64,000 nucleotides of DNA, taken from positions 107,501 to 171,500 of the forward strand of contig JACEEZ010026205.1 of NCBI GenBank assembly GCA_016584305.1, read 5' to 3'. Origin of the DNA: Chionoecetes opilio. Taxonomy: Eukaryota; Arthropoda; Malacostraca; Decapoda; Majidae. Every line of letters starts with the position of its first letter. The first letter of the stretch is position 1. The notes below the pieces were generated by a model. The model made no database searches and was not told the origin of the DNA. It saw nothing but the letters and a program-made list of their open reading frames with translations. The position numbers and the translations under genes were made by a program. Positions 37,676 through 49,159 of the stretch are shown in pieces.

Positions 37676-37800
37676 TTTCAAACAACTACAAGGTATTGAC
37701 ATATACAAAGCGCCGCAGTAGCACGAACTACGGACTGAAACTGACCGAATGCACAGGGACGGCACATGGAGCAGATCCTACCAAAGAAGAGGTAAGTGGA
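37676..37800 (-). mobile_element. SINE-like copy 1 (tRNA-related)
   Basis: A degenerate copy of the element at 38753-38893 (GAATGCACAGGGACG, then GCACATGGAGC). The A-box region is damaged. It lies in a duplicated segment together with the following Helitron. Confidence 0.5.
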
Positions 37801-37888
37801 GCAATAATACGATAAATGATCGAGTAAGGAAGAGAAGGAGAGAGAGGAAGGAAGAAAATATAAAGAAAAAATATATAAATAAATAAAA

Positions 37889-38410
37889 TCTAATATATAA
37901 CGAAAGGTCTGTCGTGTGTTGTTCCGCGATAGGTCGCCCAGTGCCCAATCCCACATATGGCACAGTTTGGAACCGGGCGCCAGGGGCAATTTTAAACCAT
38001 AGAGAAGATGATACTTAATTTTTTATAGTAGAGCCTATTACGAGAATTGTAAAAAGTGGGTTGCGAGAATTGAGGAAACTAGTAGATAGGTATGGGAGTG
38101 AATGGGTGGGTTGTCACTGGGGTAGGGTGAGGGTAGTGAATGGTGGGGTGAAGGTGATGGTGAATAGTGGGGGGGTGATGGTAATGGAGTGAGAATGGGT
38201 ATGTGGTAGGGTAATGAGGAATGAATGGGAGGGGGATGGTAATGGGTAACAGGAAATGGGTGGTATGGGTATGGGGAGTGAATGGGGGGGAATATACATT
38301 CTACACCAGATTAAGGAAAGTTAGAAGGGCTATCTGAGATCTGTGGTGTGAAAGTGTGGGCGAATATAGACCTCCAGAGTACAAAAAGTCCGCCCGAGGG
38401 GGTTTCCTAG
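37889..38410 (+). mobile_element. Non-autonomous Helitron, copy 3
   Basis: Starts TCTAATATATAACGAAAGG and ends CCTAG at 38410. The hairpin before the end is decayed (CGCCCGAGGGGG). The interior is G-rich with ATGGGTGATGG-type repeats. The flanking sequence on the left equals that of copy 4, so this is a segmental duplication and not an independent insertion. Confidence 0.65.
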
Positions 38411-38752
38411 AATAAATAATCAGAAAATGAAAAGAAAGCAGTAAAAAAGAGAAAAAGAGAAAAGAAAGAAGGAAGATGAGACGGGAAGAAAAAGAGAAAA
38501 GATAAAGAAGAGAGCTAAAAACAAATGGTGTTGAGATAATATAGCAGATAGATATAGATTTTTCATTATCAATTATACATACAAGTTATATGATATAAAA
38601 TATAGAGAGAGCGAGAAGGAGAGAATGGACGGAGCGAGAGAGAAGAGGAGAAGTGAGCAGAAGATACGAAGAGAGAGAGGAGAGAGAGAGGAGAGAGAGG
38701 AGAGAGGAGAGAAGAGATATTAAGACAATAAATAAGATTATATATATCTAGA

Positions 38753-38893
38753 CACTTTGCAGTACCAGCTAAAGGGTTATTGGATTACAAAGCGTCACGT
38801 CAGCGAACTAGGCGACCGAACCGCTACCAGAATGCACAGGGACGCTGCACATTGCGAGCTCACGTCTCTACCAACCTTGCCACCCTGACGGGC
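38753..38893 (-). mobile_element. SINE-like copy 2 (tRNA-related)
   Basis: The minus strand reads GGTGGCAAGGTTGGTAGAG, one mismatch from an RNA polymerase III A box, then GCTCGCAATGTGCAGCGTCC and a degraded B-box area near 38815. It ends TGCAAAGTGTCTAGATA. A third copy near 56800 keeps a perfect B box. Confidence 0.55.
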
Positions 38894-39003
38894 TAAGTGG
38901 AGCAATAAATACGATAAATGCATCGAGTAAGGAAGACGGAAGGAGAGAGATGGAAGGAAGAAAAATATATAAAGACAAAAAAATATATATAAATAAATAA
39001 ATA

Positions 39004-39589
39004 TCTATAATAATATAAGCGAAAGTGTGTCTGTCTGTGTGTGTGTGTGTCCGCGATAGGTGCCGCCCCCAGTGCCCCAATCCCATCATATGGCACAGTT
39101 TTGGAACTGGGCCGACCAGGGGCACATTTTAAGCCCACTTATGAGATGATCCGATCACTTATTATTTTTTTATTAGTAGTAGCCTATTAGCGAGAATTGT
39201 GAAAAAAGTGGGTTGCGAGAATTGAGGAAACCTTGAGTGGGTATGGGTGTATGGGTGTAGGATGTGGTGAGTGAATGGGTGGGGGGTGAAGGGTGATGGG
39301 TGAGGGAATAGGTGGGGGGGTGATGGGTAATGGGTGAGTGAATGGGTATGTGGTGATGGGTAATGGGTGAATGAATGGGTGGGGGGTGATGGGTAATGGG
39401 TGAGTGAATGGGTGGGGGGTGATGGGTAATGGGTGAGTGAATGGGTGGGGGGAATACATACATTTCTACATCCATGATTTCAGGAAAGTTAGAAGGGGCT
39501 ATCTGGAGAGTCTGTGTTTGGTGGGCCGACCAATAGCCCTCCGCAGGAGCTAGCCAAAAAGTCCGCCCGGAGGGCGGCTTTGCGGCTAG
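39004..39589 (+). mobile_element. Non-autonomous Helitron, copy 4 (best preserved)
   Basis: It begins TCTATAATAATATAAGCG after an A. It ends with a CCGCCC-GGA-GGGCGG hairpin, then CTTTGCGGCTAG before a T. These fit the canonical Helitron 5' TC and 3' hairpin-CTRR with insertion between A and T. The 586-base element has no open frame. It contains a minisatellite of about 34 bases (GTGATGGGTAATGGGTGAG, 39245-39445). Confidence 0.85.
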
Positions 39590-39970
39590 TAATAAATAAA
39601 TCAGAAAATGGTAAAAAGAAGCATAAAAAAAGTTACAAAAACGAGAAAAAAAATACCAGAAAGGAATAACAGATTTTTTGATACTTTGAGGCAATGCAAA
39701 TAAAAAGAATGATAATAAAAACACGGCGCTTCACACAGCCAGGATTTCTATGTAGTATTCTAGCCATGTTTTTGTGTATTTTTTGCTTTTCATTTTGCGG
39801 CGGCGGTGTGGCGTGCGCGGTGTTAAAAGAAAATATGTATAGACTAAAAATATAAAGAATGTTGCCGTGACGAGCATCCATATTTAGGCAGGGAAAATGT
39901 ATATATTGTTGCATTGGATCCATCGGTGAAAATATTTGGGCAAGTTTAGATGTTAGTTTTTTTGTGTTAT
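39590..39970. other. AT-rich stretch without a gene
   Basis: No features seen beyond A/T runs. Confidence 0.5.
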
Positions 39971-40328
39971 ATTTGTGGTGATGTTTATGCTATGTGGTGA
40001 TGTTTATGCTATGTGGTGATGTTTATGCTATGTGGTGATGTTTATGCTATGTGGTGATGTTTATGCTATGTGGTGATGTTTATGCTATGTGGTGATGTTT
40101 ATGCTATGTGGTGATGTTTATGCTATGTGGTGATGTTTATGCTATGTGGTGATGTTTATGGTGATGTTTATGCTATGTGGTGATGTTTATGCTATGTGGT
40201 GATGTTTATGGTGATGTTTATGCTATGTGGTGATGTTTATGGTGATGTTTATGCTATGTGGTGATGTTTATGGTGATGTTTATGCTATGTGGTGATGTTT
40301 GTGGTGATGTTTATGCTATGTGGTGATT
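39971..40328. repeat. 19-bp minisatellite (GTGGTGATGTTTATGCTAT)
   Basis: About 19 head-to-tail units, some shortened to TGGTGATGTTTA. They lie in the receptor intron between exons 40761 and 18542. Confidence 0.95.
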
Positions 40329-40580
40329 CGTGTTTTTGTTTTTTGGGATTTTTCTCTATCCCAAGATCCCGGAATTTCCCGTTTAATTTCCCGGTTACAA
40401 TTTCACCAGTAGGATGATAGTAATAATTATTAGTATTGCCTGTAAAGTGTACTGGCAATACATTCATGAGCAGTAGTATTATGAGTAACACCGTACTGTA
40501 CAAATGTAAAGCAATGCTGCACAGATTGTAAGTACCTGTGTAGGTAGCTCATGCAAAGCTCCTCTTAGTGAGTCAGTCAG

Positions 40581-40684
<104 letters not shown>

Positions 40685-40760
40685 AAAAAAAAAAATCATC
40701 ACAGAGACAGACAGACAAAACAATATATAACGATGGAAAAACATTAAAAAAAACACTCAC

Positions 40761-40844
40761 CCAGCATGCCGACAGGAAACTCTGGTGGCGCATCGGCGTT
40801 GCTCTGAATCACACTCTGCGTCACGATCCACAGGTAGTTGGTGC
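40761..40844 (-). CDS. NMDA-type glutamate receptor (GluN2-like) exon, amino-terminal domain
   Basis: This 84-base exon has acceptor CCCTACAG|GCACC and donor GCTGG|GTGAGT, phase 1 at both ends. It encodes [20 protein letters not shown] then EFPVGML. Vertebrate GluN2 proteins read YTWIVPSLV and PAEFPTGL at the same place, which makes this the most diagnostic exon for the GluN2 type. It joins in frame to 42561-42413 (ending KHQGLTG) and 18542-18356. The acceptor's pyrimidine tract runs without a break into the AGGTCA minisatellite upstream. Confidence 0.9.
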
Positions 40845-40849
40845 CTGTA

Positions 40850-41358
40850 GGGAGGGAGGAGAGGTCAGGTTAGGTCAATATCAGGGAGGAGAGGTCACGT
40901 TAGGTCAATAGCAGGGAGGGAGGAGAGGTCACGTTAGGTCAATAGCAGGGAGGGAGGAGAGGTCACGTTAGGTCAATAGCAGGGAGGGAGGAGAGGTCAC
41001 GTTAGGTCAATAGCAGGGAGGGAGGAGAGGTCACGTTAGGTCATGCAGGAGAGAGGGAGGAGAGAGGTCAGTTAGGTCAATAGCAGGGAGGGAGGAGAGG
41101 TCACGTTAGGTCAATAGCAGGGAGGGAGGAGAGGTCACGTTAGGTCAATAGCAGGGAGGGAGGAGAGGTCACGTTAGGTCAATAGCAGGGAGGGAGGAGA
41201 GGTCACGTTAGGTCAATAGGAGGGAGGGAGGAGAGGTCACGTTAGGTCAATAGCAGGCAGGGAGGAGAGGTCACGTTAGGTCAATAGCAGGGAGGGAGGA
41301 GAGGTCACGTTAGGTCAATAGCAGACAGGGAGGAGAGGTCACGTTAGGTCAACTTAGC
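40850..41358. repeat. 34-bp minisatellite with AGGTCA direct repeats
   Basis: About 15 units of GAGGTCACGTTAGGTCAATA plus GCAGGGAGGGAGGA. Each unit holds AGGTCA-CGTT-AGGTCA, a nuclear-receptor-type direct repeat with a 4-base spacer. On the receptor's strand the array starts right at the 3' splice site, and its CTCCTCCCTCCCT segments look like the exon's pyrimidine tract. Whether it binds any receptor is unknown. Confidence 0.9.
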
Positions 41359-42400
41359 CCACTACGTATCAGTAGCACACTACTGATACTTATTTACCTT
41401 CAATCATAGACACTAGAAACACAAAGGGAACAAAATAATGCAATGTATGTAATACAAGATAAACAAAGAATACGATATAGAAATAGATACAAGAAGATAG
41501 ATACAAGAAGATAGATCAAGGTAGATATACATTTGTTAAGGGAAATATCTTCTTAAGTTCCAACCTGCCTTGTATAAATATAGAAATTTACGTCAGCATA
41601 GAAATTAAAATCCACATTCAACAAAAAGAGAGAAAGCAAAAAATAATATATATCATTATGTGAAAATGTTCCTATAATAATACTATTAAAAAAAGGGAAA
41701 AAAACTTACTTATAATCTGCCTTGTATAAAAGTATGAATTTTACGTCAACATAAGAATATATGCACGTGCTTAATACATATAAAAAAGGAAAATAACAGT
41801 AAACATTTTTTTCTTACTAAAACTAAACGCCACTTGATATTATAATGCATTGAAAGTTAAAAAAAAATACTCAGAAAAAAAAGAAGAAAAAAAATCGCAT
41901 CATATTTTTTTGCAACTTGAACTTAACACCAACGTATTATTTCATTTCAAGTAAATAAAAATCAGAACAAGAAAAAAAAACGAGATGACATAATAGTTCT
42001 CTGTATTTAGCAAACACATCCCGCCGCTTAACATTATATTTCACTCAAAGTTAAAGAATAAAAGTCGTCCATCGTCATTGTCATCCGAATTTCTAAAGCA
42101 AAAAAAAAATAAAGATTATAATAAATATAAGTCGTGCGGCGGTATCCCCCCCCCCCCCCCCACTCCTATATAAAATAAAAAACTACACAGCATGTGTTTT
42201 CATCATTAAAATTCAACACCATTTGAATTCAAAATATATTAGTTTACTCTTGTTCTTTTTTTTTATTTTGTTCTGAAGTGTAGATTTATTTTTAACTTTA
42301 ATGCATTACAACGTCAAGACTGGTGTATGATTCGTTTGAGAAATAAAAACAATGCTTATGTCATTTTCCTTTTATATCTTGAACTTAAGGCTAGTGCTGT
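41359..42400. other. AT-rich intron sequence
   Basis: Intronic, A- and T-run-rich. Two similar segments occur near 41560-41720 (CTGCCTTGTATAAA, TTTACGTCA). No other feature is seen. Confidence 0.6.
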
Positions 42401-42412
42401 GTGCCCGCGTAC

Positions 42413-42561
42413 CTGTGAGGCCCTGGTGCTTGGCGGCCAGCATGATGGCGGCGGCCTCGGCGCGCGTGGAGTAGAGTAAGAGGATGCGCGACTCGGAGCC
42501 CACCAGGGGCGCCAGGTCCTTGTCGGGGTCACTCACGCGCACCGTGCTGGTCATGGTGAAC
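42413..42561 (-). CDS. NMDA-type glutamate receptor (GluN2-like) exon, amino-terminal domain
   Basis: This 149-base exon encodes FTMTSTVRVSDPDKDLAPLV, GSESRILLLYSTRAEAAAIM and LAAKHQGLT, starting in phase 2 after CCAAG and ending in phase 1 at CACAG|GTACGC. ILLLYSTRAEA followed by GLTG matches the ILLYCTKEEA...GLTG stretch of GluN2 receptors (hinge between the two lobes of the extracellular amino-terminal domain). The protein would sit in the postsynaptic plasma membrane with GluN1 as a glutamate-gated Ca2+-permeable channel. The acceptor's pyrimidine tract is a run of C bases. Confidence 0.9.
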
Positions 42562-42680
42562 CTTGGGGGGGGGGGGGATATTATTAACACACTATTGCCA
42601 CCCATAGTCCTTCATCACATAGTACATTGCCATCTTTTCTGTTTGCATCTCGTAACCTCTTTCATGTCTTGCATCTCTTA

Positions 42681-43227
42681 GGCCGCTGTCAGACGCGGCC
42701 ACTCAGCAGCGCTGCGCTGTGGCGTGTTGGCAGCGCCTCAGCAGCGCTACTGACGAGCGTCGGTGGCGCTGCTGAAATGCGCTTTTCATAACTTGGCAGT
42801 GTTCAGGCCTTAATTGTTGGGAATTGTTCACCCTCAGCACCTTCCTTGCGGCGCATCCACTCATCCTGCATGCACTCCCTGGCGTTGACTGCTCACAGCC
42901 AGGCTGTGGTGTTGGGGTGCCCAGGTGGCGTGGAGTGTGGAGCGTCAGCAGCACTACTGTGCGCGCCACGCTCGCCGCTGCGCTAGATGGTGGCGCGGCT
43001 GCACGCTGCGCGGTGTGGCAGGCCTACAATTGAATGCCTAGCGTGATGCGTGGAGAGCCAGCGCGACTTTTGTGGTCGCCACCGCAACTCCAGACCGTCT
43101 GCAGCGCCAACTGTGTGTGTGTGGTGCGTGGCTGCGTGTGGAAAGCGCTCAATAAATACGCTCAGTAGTTACGTAGTGGTGGCGCGCTGAGAAGCGCTGC
43201 TGAAGTGGCCCCGTCAGAAAGAGCGCC
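42681..43227. mobile_element. Harbinger-like MITE with TTA target duplication
   Basis: The ends GGCCGCTGTCAGACGCGGCC and the reverse complement of GGCCCCGTCAGAAAGAGCGCC are inverted and imperfect over about 35 bases (sharing TCAGACG/TCTGACG, GGCCACT, CAGCAGCGC). TTA flanks both sides (42678-42680 and 43228-43230), the 3-base duplication typical of PIF/Harbinger. The interior is GC-rich, with many GCAGCGC words and no transposase. It sits in a receptor intron. Confidence 0.7.
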
Positions 43228-43288
43228 TTAGATGCGTTTGATTGCTCCTACACCTCACTGCGCTCCTTGGACGCTCAATACTCACTAC

Positions 43289-43486
43289 CTGACCTGACTG
43301 TTGGCGGGAGCCTGCGATGAGGTCACGAGGGCCTGGATGAAGTCGTTTGTACTTCAGCGATGATTGGGAAGAAGATCACCACTGCGAACTTGGCCACGAG
43401 TACCAGCTGCAGCATGGACAGCGTTGTGCCGCGGCCTGGTGCTCGATGGAGTGGCCGAGGCTGGCAGCTGGGGCTGGACGTTGCAG
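43289..43486 (-). pseudogene. Probable GluN2-like receptor exon broken by indels
   Basis: Three reading frames together give a plausible amino-terminal-domain exon: SLGHSIEHQAA, then TLSMLQLV and AKF in a second frame, then NDFIQAL in a third and RDLIAGSRQQ in the first-type frame. GluN2 proteins read GPSIEQQA and a short xxDF segment here. An acceptor (CCCCGCAG) lies at 43488 and a donor (GTCAG|GTAGTG) at 43288. At least three indels are needed. The ending phase does not match the next exon, so boundaries are uncertain. Sequencing error is the simplest explanation; a pseudo-exon is possible. Confidence 0.45.
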
Positions 43487-43589
43487 CTGCGGGGCGCGAG
43501 GTGCCGGGAGGAGAGATGGACGCGTTAAGGGGGCGAGAGGGAAGGGGGAAAATATTGATGATGTGTAATGAAAAGATGGTGTTTTAAGG

Positions 43590-43806
43590 GAGAAAGAGAG
43601 AGAGGAGGGGGGAGATAAGGATGGGGGTGTAGGAAAGATGGGATGATGGAGAGAGGTAGAGAGAGAGGGTGGGAAGATGGGGTGTCAGAGGTAGAGAGAG
43701 GAGGGAAGAAGAGGGGAAGGGAAGAAGACATGGGGTGACAGAGAGAAAGAGGATGGGGGAGGAAAGAGATGAATAGATAGAGATAGGATGCAGAGAGAGA
43801 GAGAGA

Positions 43807-43885
<79 letters not shown>

Positions 43886-44088
43886 AGGTAGAATATTGTA
43901 GCATTGTTGATATTATTGTAGTTTTGTGTTGAAGAGACGAGTTACAATTGCATCATTTATATTGCACAGGTTGGCGTGTGTGTGTGTGTGTGTGTGGTGG
44001 ATGTGGTGTGTGGGTATGTGTGGTGTTGTGTGTGGAGTGTGTGTGTGTGGTGTAGGTGAGTTGTATGATAGGAGGAAAGTGAATAGAG

Positions 44089-44165
<77 letters not shown>

Positions 44166-44272
44166 GAGAGAGACTGTCACATCAGCACACATGGAATTGA
44201 TAGCATTGGTGATAGTTTTGTGATGTGATGAAAAAGGGAGAAAAAAGGAGGAGAGGAGAGAGGAGATGAGGA

Positions 44273-44335
<63 letters not shown>
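43590..44335. repeat. GA-rich microsatellite cluster with a GT patch
   Basis: Purine-rich 43590-43800, (GA)n 43794-43882, GT-rich 43976-44055 and (GA)n 44092-44170 and 44276-44336. No gene. Confidence 0.9.
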
Positions 44336-44337
<2 letters not shown>

Positions 44338-44689
44338 GAGAGTAGAACAGAAGAGATGAGAAAGGTAATATAATAATAATAATAATAAAAAGTTTATTTC
44401 CACGGCAGTGGTATTCGTTACATACAAATATTTCAAGATAAAGCTGAATAAATTAAATTACAACAGTTTTGCATTAAAACATTAAGAATGAAAAATTATA
44501 AAATTGTAAAATAGAAAAATAATCGATATCAAGATATATATACAGAATATGCTAATAAAAAGTAAAGGAATAAAAGCATTATTAAAAGAAAACAAATATA
44601 TAAGTAAAATCATTATAAAAGGTACATAGAGTTCTACCTAAGAATATACTATATACATTAAAAGAAAAAGTTCTATACTAAAATTCATT

Positions 44690-47540
44690 TCCATCCCGAA
44701 TACAAGTTTGAGTTTAGTTTTGAAAGACTGTAGGGTGTTAGCATCTTTAACTAGCGACGGAGGCTGTTCCTAACTTGGGGCCCCTTACAGAGAGAGATCT
44801 GGCCCCCATGTCTGTGTTGGTCTTAGGGACGTACAGGTGATCTCGCTGTCTGGTGTGCTACCAGTAACGTCCCCTACAGTTGGAAAAGTCAGATTAGGAT
44901 ATAGATGGGTCATATACTTGAACTAGTGACCCCTGTGTCGTGAGTTATTTGGTCTTTAACATTCAGCCATTGTAGTTCTTTAAAAATTTGGAGTCACGTG
45001 ATCGTACTTCCTGGCTTTACCATCTACTACTTTGCTGCAAAATTCTGTAGTTTTTGAACATTGTTTAGGAGATTTTGTGTTTGCTGTGCCCCATATTACA
45101 TTGCAATAATTAATAATGCTAAGTACAAGATGATTGTATAATTGCTGTGCGAGTATCCTTGTCGAAATATTCTTTTATTCTATTTACATACATTAGAGAT
45201 CCGGTTACTTTTTTACTCATTTCACATACATTTTTTGTTAAAAGTCATGTACCTGTCCATGTGTAGTCCAAGGTTTTTTACATGTGTGGTGGGTTGAAGG
45301 GTTGTGTCGTGGTGCTGTATAGTGAGATTGTCTGGTATCTGGGATAATAGTTGATAGGTACCTATGAACATACACTGTGTTTTCTTAGTATTCAGTAGTA
45401 AACCATTTTTCAGGAAGTACAACTTTGCTTTATGTAAGGTTTCCTGTGTTTTCTGAATGAGGGTGTCAAGGTTATTGATAAGGTTGTTGTGTAGGATTTG
45501 TGTGTCATCAGCGTATTGCACTAATATACAGTCATTAATATAATGCGACATATCATTCACGAAAATGTTAAACAATATTGGGCCAAGTATAGAGCCCTGC
45601 GGGACACCGTACGTAACATGTAATTTCGAAGAAGTAGTGTTATGTAATCGTACTGACTGCGTTCTCCCATTTAGGTAACTGTCAAACCAGAAAGTATCAA
45701 TATTTGTGTTGTCAAGTTTCTTAAGTAGGATGGTGTGGTTGACACTGTCCAATGCTTTAGATAGATCGCATAAGGATAATAGTGACACCCGCTTCCTGTC
45801 CAAGTTGTCATAAATGTGGTTAGTAATGGCAGTAAGGGCTGTTTCGGTAGATCATTTATGACGAAAGCCATGCTGGTTGTTAGATAGGAGATCATTTGAC
45901 TGGAGGAAAGTTGTGAGTTGAGTAGCAACAGTTTTTTCAATTACCTTAGAATAGATAGGGAGAAGGGAAATGGGGCGGTTATTACTGACATCATCTGTGT
46001 CTCCATTCTTGTAAAGAGGGGTAACGATGGCATGCTTCCACTGATTCGGAAAAAGACCGGTTACGATGGAGGTGTTTATAGTAAATGTCAAATAATAGGC
46101 TAAAACATAAAGTGAATCTTTAACGAAACACAGGGAAATATTATCTGATCCAAACAATTTAGTGTTGTTAAGGTGCTTGATAGTTAAGATGACTGTGTTC
46201 GTATCGACGGGTTGGGGCCGGCAATGTTCTACTGACGAGGATACGCTAGCGTCTCTTGTAGTTACATTTTGGTCGGGGATGTTACGCAGGGGCTGTTGTG
46301 TTTTTTTGTAAGTAGTTTCACCAACAGTTGCGAAAAAAGTATTAAAATCTTCCGCTTTACTTTTTTCAGCGTCAGATGTGTTGGCATTAGACGCCTTTTT
46401 AGGGGGAGGGATTAGGTCCTTAATAATCTTCCAAGTAGCGGCAATGTTATTCTTAGAATTAAGTAATAGATCGTGATAGTACTCTTTCCTTGTTTTATCT
46501 ATAGCTTGCTTTACATGTTTTTTTAGGTCCTTGTATTGGGCCTGCAGAGTGTGGCTCGTTCTGTGTGCTTTGAGATTACGTTGAGCGGTATTTCGTGTTG
46601 TTATTGCCTCCCGAATCTGATCGGTCATCCACGGGGCGGGGGGACGGCGTATTGCCTTTGTAACCATGGGGGCGCAGCAATCCAGGCACTTGTTTATCGT
46701 GGATGTTAGTATGTCTACTTGTTCATTTACATCGTCTGTATTAAATATTTTACCGAGTCTATCACTTTCATTAAGTAATTGTGAGCAGAATGTGTCCCTA
46801 TCATAGTGTGACAATCACGAATAGTTTTAATGATACGGGGTCGTTTTTGTTTACTTATATTGACGGTGACACTGACAAGGTCATGGTCCGCTATGGGATG
46901 AGGAATGACGTCAGAGGTCAGCACCGAGTCAGGCTTGTTAGTGATGATAACGTCAAGTAGTGTGGCGGAGGTGGGAGTGACTCGAGTGGGCTTGCTAATT
47001 ATTTGTGTTAATTTGTTAATTTTGATGATTCGTGAGAGTTTGCTTTTACTGTTGAGAAGATCGTCATTTAAATCACCGAGTATGAAAACAGGTTTGTTAC
47101 GCAAAGACATTGTTCTTAGGAGGTCAACAATATAGTCAAAAGAATCAGAAAGAGCTTTAGGGTGTCTGTAAATGCAACCTATAATGATAGAAGGTAATTT
47201 TCTGCACTGAATTTGTATCCATATATCCTCGACACCTAATTGTTGCGCAATGTTTGTTTCTAATACTTCAGAGCTGAGATGGTCTTTCACATACACACAA
47301 ACACCCGAGCCGCGACCGTTATCACACCTGTATAGTTTGTAGTTAGGTATATTTACATAGGAATCAGGAGTGCAGGAAGATAGCCACGTCTCACTAAAAC
47401 AAAAAATATCGACATCTCTTTCATTTACCAGCAACTTTATTTCCTCAAGATTGCCTTGTAGTGATTGTGAATTTAAGTGTTCAATTTTAAGAAAGTCCTT
47501 TATATCTGGTTTAAGGGAACTATCGGCTTGACCATCTTTG
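44690..47540 (-). pseudogene. CR1-like LINE ORF2: endonuclease and reverse transcriptase
   Basis: It begins just after the ORF1 stop (AAAATGG overlaps it) and reads KIEHLNSQSLQGNLEEIKLL, then the EEP endonuclease: DIFCFSETWLS, GVCVYVKDHL, GCIYRHP, FILGDLNDDL and the end SDHDLV-type IADHDLVSVTV (47434-46860). After a one-base shift near 46805 it continues MSHYDRDTFCSQLL, through VTPLYKNGDTDD and NRPISLLPIYSKVIEK. After a second shift near 45850 come LCDLSKALDSVNHTILL (motif A, Phe-Asp changed to Leu-Asp), YGVPQGSILGPILFNIFVND, and motif C VQYADDTQILH. The thumb region decays after 45222. It would nick DNA and copy LINE RNA by target-primed reverse transcription. Frameshifts disable it. Confidence 0.8.
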
Positions 47541-47548
47541 CCATTTTC

Positions 47549-49159
47549 CTAGGCGCTATAAGAGGCACAGAGTTTGCTCTTATGACCCAGTCGTTGACAA
47601 CTGCCACACTTTACTTTATGGTCGAACCGACAGTTTAATTGCTGGTGGTTAAACTCTCCACAGTTGTAACAACCGACTTTTCTACCTTGCTGTTCTCGGT
47701 GTCGGGGGTAATGATCACGACCGCCGGGTGCACCGTTCACGTCCTTATATTCGGGGCGGTAGTTGGCCGAGGTGGGGGGCAGGGACGGAGTGTGGCGCGG
47801 GCGGGTGGGTTGGTGAGCATAGGGTGCGACAGAGTAGGAGTTGGTGAGAGGAGGAGGGGGAAAGTGGCGATAGTAGTGTTGATTCTGTCTTGGTGCTTCT
47901 TGAAATGTTTCGGGATTTCCTTTTGAGCCTGTGTGACGTATACGAGTAGGGAAGGGTTGACTCCTGTCATGGCCATAGCTTGGCACTGCTTGCCTTCCCC
48001 TATACTGCTCCTCAGGTGTTGGGTTGAGCCGTGAGGTACGACTCCGGGCCATAACTTGCCACCCGCCTCCATCAGTGGCGAGCGTATGGCTTGAAGAGTA
48101 GGCGGGAGCAACATTAGCCTTGGGGTTACCATCTTGTCGTAGTTGCGCGTTTCTTACTTCGAGAGCTTGACTTGAGTTTTTCTTGACCTTTTCCCAATCT
48201 ACGCACTCACTGAAGGGAGAGTACTGGTTAGTCATTGCTTTGAGCAGCCTGACGACACCTGTTCTGTTTAGAATGGATCCTTGGTATTCACTGTAGGTGT
48301 CGTAGCATGTCTCATTTATTTCTCCCGTCCCCAGCTTAAGGAAGAGGTCTGGTTTGACTATTGCTATGCCGTTATCGTCTGCCCATTTATGTGTGTGCTC
48401 ATTTATTTCATTAATTTTTGCTTGTGAAGTGTCAGATTGCAGGCTGGGTGCTACCTGGCTCACACATGTATCCATATTTTCATTTTTGCCCTTGAGTTCA
48501 CTGACGAGAGCACTGAGATTGTCTAGAACCACTGCCGGTCACGTGCCCTCTATTGCGTCAAAAAAACCCACCGTAAATAATGCATGTTTTGGGAGTCCAA
48601 GTTAGTTTTTCACGCACCCAACACTTTAAGAGGTCTACATTAGCGTCTTTGAGAGTTCTGATAGCACAGTTATCATTCAGGTCGGAAACTTTGATGTTGC
48701 TCAGATTCATGTCACCGATCAATAGTCTTTTTTTCTGAGGTGGACTGGTTTGGTGTTTCATTCCGTTCCTGTCCTCTGTTTTCACTTTCATTAGTTAGTT
48801 TATCTTCTAAAACTGACACTCGGCGTTCAATAGAAAGGTACCGAGAGTTTGCCGTGGCTTCAGGGGGGGTACTATTGATGTGGGTCGCATGTTTTTCTAA
48901 TTTAGTTAGTCGGGTAATTAAATCCTCCAGCTAGATCGTCGAGTCGCCCTGTTGTTGGGTGGTTAGGGTGATGGGTGACACCACCTCGGCTTCACCCGTG
49001 CGGGATAGGTCGCCCTGTTGTTGGGTAGTTAGGGTGATGGGTGACACCACCTCGGCTTCACCCGTGCGGGATAGTTCCAGAGAAGCCACATACCTCTTTA
49101 ATTGTTCCAGAGATTCACTTATTGTCTTTACTTCGTCACTTAACTTAGTTATAGCACTG

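Noticed and set aside
39971..40328. CRISPR-like regular array of 19-base units
   Set aside because: Direct head-to-tail repeats without spacers in a eukaryotic intron. It is a minisatellite.
42824..43033. Short GC-rich frames starting MFTLSTF as a small gene
   Set aside because: They lie inside the Harbinger-like MITE and have no supporting features.
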